In this document: positions 5,326-6,412 of the stretch, in pieces
Layout: every line of letters starts with the position of its first letter
Position numbering within the stretch: the first letter of the stretch is position 1
NCBI GenBank assembly: GCA_017631215.1
Contig: JAGBTR010000339.1
Span: 1-6,412, forward strand
Length of the DNA stretch: 6,412 nucleotides
Reading direction: 5' to 3'
Source: Clostridia bacterium
Lineage (GTDB): Bacteria; Bacillota; Clostridia; Oscillospirales; CAG-272
Program-made: the position numbers and the translations under genes
Notes under the pieces: generated by a model
Seen by the model: the letters and a program-made list of their open reading frames with translations, nothing else
Told to the model about the DNA's origin: nothing
Databases searched by the model: none

Positions 5326-5339
5326 GATGAAGTCACGGA

Positions 5340-5346
5340 AAGGAGG
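5340..5346 (+). promoter_or_regulatory. Ribosome binding site of the last permease gene
   Basis: AAGGAGG lies 7 nt before the ATG at 5354, a near-perfect Shine-Dalgarno that fixes the start. I see no convincing plus-strand promoter between the terminator ending at 5110 and this site. Confidence 0.85.
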
Positions 5347-5353
5347 GTGAGCG

Positions 5354-6247
5354 ATGCCCCGATTTAAGAATATTCTCGGTCGCGCGACCGAAGGACTGCC
5401 GACGGGCGGAGCGGCGCTTGTTTTCCGTCGGTTCCGTCGACACAAGCTGGCGATGGTGGGCAGTGCCGTCGTTCTCTTCATCGTGCTTGCGGCCGTCATC
5501 GGTCCGCTTCTCTCGCCCTATGACCCCAACGCCTCGGTGGGCGCATTCTCTCAGCCCCCGAGTGCGGCGCATTGGCTGGGCACCGACCAGATCGGGCGCG
5601 ACGTACTGACGCGTCTGCTTTGCGGTACGCGCGTGAGTCTGCTTGTCGGTGTGATGGCAACGGTCATCTCGACACTCGTCGGCGTGGTGCTGGGACTGGT
5701 CTCGGGATATCTGGGCGGCTGGGTCGATATGGTCATTATGCGTGTGACCGATATGATTATGTCCTTCCCCTACATTCTGCTCGTGCTGGTCGCGGCGGCG
5801 ATCTTCAAGCCCGGTATGTGGAACGTCATCCTCATTCTCGGCTTTGTCGATTGGCCGGGCATTGCGCGGCTGGTGCGGGGCAACGTGCTATCGCTTCGCG
5901 AATCGGGCTTTGTTAAAAGCAGTATCGTTTCGGGTATGCCGCGGCGGTATATTCTGTTCTCGGATATCCTGCCCAACACGGTCGCCCCCATCCTCGTCTA
6001 TGCGACGAGTGTGCTGGCCATCTCCATTCTCGACGAGGCGGCTCTCAGCTTTTTCGGTCTGGGTGTGCGTCACCCCGAGGCGAGCCTTGGCAATTTGCTC
6101 AACAGCGCGCAAAATCTGACCGTCCTGACCTCGCGCCCTTGGCTGTGGGTGCCGCCCGGCGTGACGATCATCGTGCTCGTCGTCGCTATCAACTTCATCG
6201 GTGACGCCCTGCGCGATGCCCTCGACCCGACGATGGTGGGCGAGTGA
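5354..6247 (+). CDS. oppC: Peptide ABC transporter permease, OppC/DppC type
   Basis: The second membrane permease, 297 aa, partners the OppB-type subunit. The N-terminus carries the basic RFRRHKLAMVG segment (26-36), the first helix (about 34-54), then YDPN and the family hallmark HWLGTDQIGRDVLTRLLCGTR (73-93) in the external loop. Hydrophobic helices lie near 95-120, 136-151, 157-175, 209-227 and 268-285. The coupling loop reads FVKSSIVSGM...DILPN (186-208): the conserved G and LPN are kept, but the usual EAA is KSS. EAALSFFGLG (228-237) and GDALRDALDP (283-292) follow. The gene is complete and closes the transporter set. Its expression is puzzling, because a plus-strand terminator and a convergent toxin promoter separate it from the rest of the operon. 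Read-through of the terminator, or a promoter I cannot see, must supply it. Confidence 0.93.
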   Translation: MPRFKNILGRATEGLPTGGAALVFRRFRRHKLAMVGSAVVLFIVLAAVIGPLLSPYDPNASVGAFSQPPSAAHWLGTDQIGRDVLTRLLCGTRVSLLVGVMATVISTLVGVVLGLVSGYLGGWVDMVIMRVTDMIMSFPYILLVLVAAAIFKPGMWNVILILGFVDWPGIARLVRGNVLSLRESGFVKSSIVSGMPRRYILFSDILPNTVAPILVYATSVLAISILDEAALSFFGLGVRHPEASLGNLLNSAQNLTVLTSRPWLWVPPGVTIIVLVVAINFIGDALRDALDPTMVGE

Positions 6248-6271
6248 GAAACATTCAAAGCCGTTGTATCG

Positions 6272-6304
6272 AAAAAGCACGTTTCTTGAAAATCGTGCTT
6301 TTTT
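6272..6304 (+). terminator. Intrinsic terminator after the last permease gene
   Basis: AAAAAGCACG (6272-6281) pairs with CGTGCTTTTT (6294-6303) around a 12-nt loop, ending in a six-T run (6299-6304) followed by GTTTT. It sits 24 nt after the stop codon and closes the transporter operon. Confidence 0.85.
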
Positions 6305-6359
6305 GTTTTGAAAAATACGGATAAAGTTTAGATATTTTATAAAAATTTTATGAAAACTC

Positions 6360-6389
6360 TTGACAATTGACCTTGCGGAGTAGTATAAT
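6360..6389 (+). promoter_or_regulatory. Promoter for a gene beyond the right edge
   Basis: TTGACA (6360-6365), an 18-nt spacer and a perfect TATAAT (6384-6389), in an AT-rich gap after the terminator. The expected start is near 6396. No start codon with a ribosome site is seen before the window ends. Confidence 0.75.
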
Positions 6390-6412
6390 CGTTACGTATA
6401 TTTATTCTGGTA

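Noticed and set aside
4977..5330. Insertion sequence or other transposable element in the permease gap
   Set aside because: No transposase and no clear target-site duplication. The CTTGACAAA-type inverted ends are accounted for by the two -35 boxes.

Overview
The window looks like chromosomal DNA from a Bacillota (Firmicutes), most likely the Clostridia. The evidence is the set of very strong AGGAGG-type ribosome binding sites, near-consensus TTGACA/TATAAT promoters in AT-rich gaps between GC-rich genes, a lipoprotein-type binding protein, and a small Gram-positive-style toxin locus. No taxon can be fixed more closely by eye.

Layout. Positions 1-167 (minus strand) hold the 5' part of a DUF1294-like membrane protein gene. 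It has a good promoter and ribosome binding site but is cut by an in-frame TGA after 20 codons. Positions 168-388 hold two back-to-back promoters and a leader with a perfect 22-bp palindrome followed by a T-rich run. From 389 to 6247 runs a five-gene peptide-type ABC importer (Opp/Dpp family): binding lipoprotein (389-2008), two ATPases (2045-3022 and 3019-4017, overlapping by ATGA), and two permeases (4021-4974 and 5354-6247). A terminator follows at 6272-6304, and a promoter near the right edge (6360-6389) serves a gene outside the window.

The most interesting part is the 379-bp gap between the two permease genes; the other junctions in the operon are -4, 3 and 36 nt. The gap is filled by a compact cassette that resembles a type I toxin-antitoxin locus. 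Two near-perfect convergent promoters (plus: 4992-5020; minus: 5297-5325) fire toward a shared bidirectional terminator (5068-5110). The minus-strand transcript has a structured leader of about 105 nt, a strong Shine-Dalgarno and a 28-codon ORF for a small hydrophobic peptide with a lysine-rich tail, whose stop codon lies inside the terminator stem. The plus-strand transcript is a predicted RNA of about 80 nt consisting of a 5' hairpin and the terminator. Both RNAs carry the same hairpin module near their 5' regions, so the DNA has it as a widely spaced inverted repeat. A second minus-strand terminator overlaps the antitoxin promoter and could end read-through toxin mRNA.

How it fits together. 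The lipoprotein should capture a peptide (or similar ligand), the two permeases form the channel and the two ATPases drive import. The cassette should be polar on the last permease gene: its plus-strand terminator lies upstream of that gene and no convincing replacement promoter is visible. The toxin-antitoxin reading is inferred from architecture; no function is proven here.
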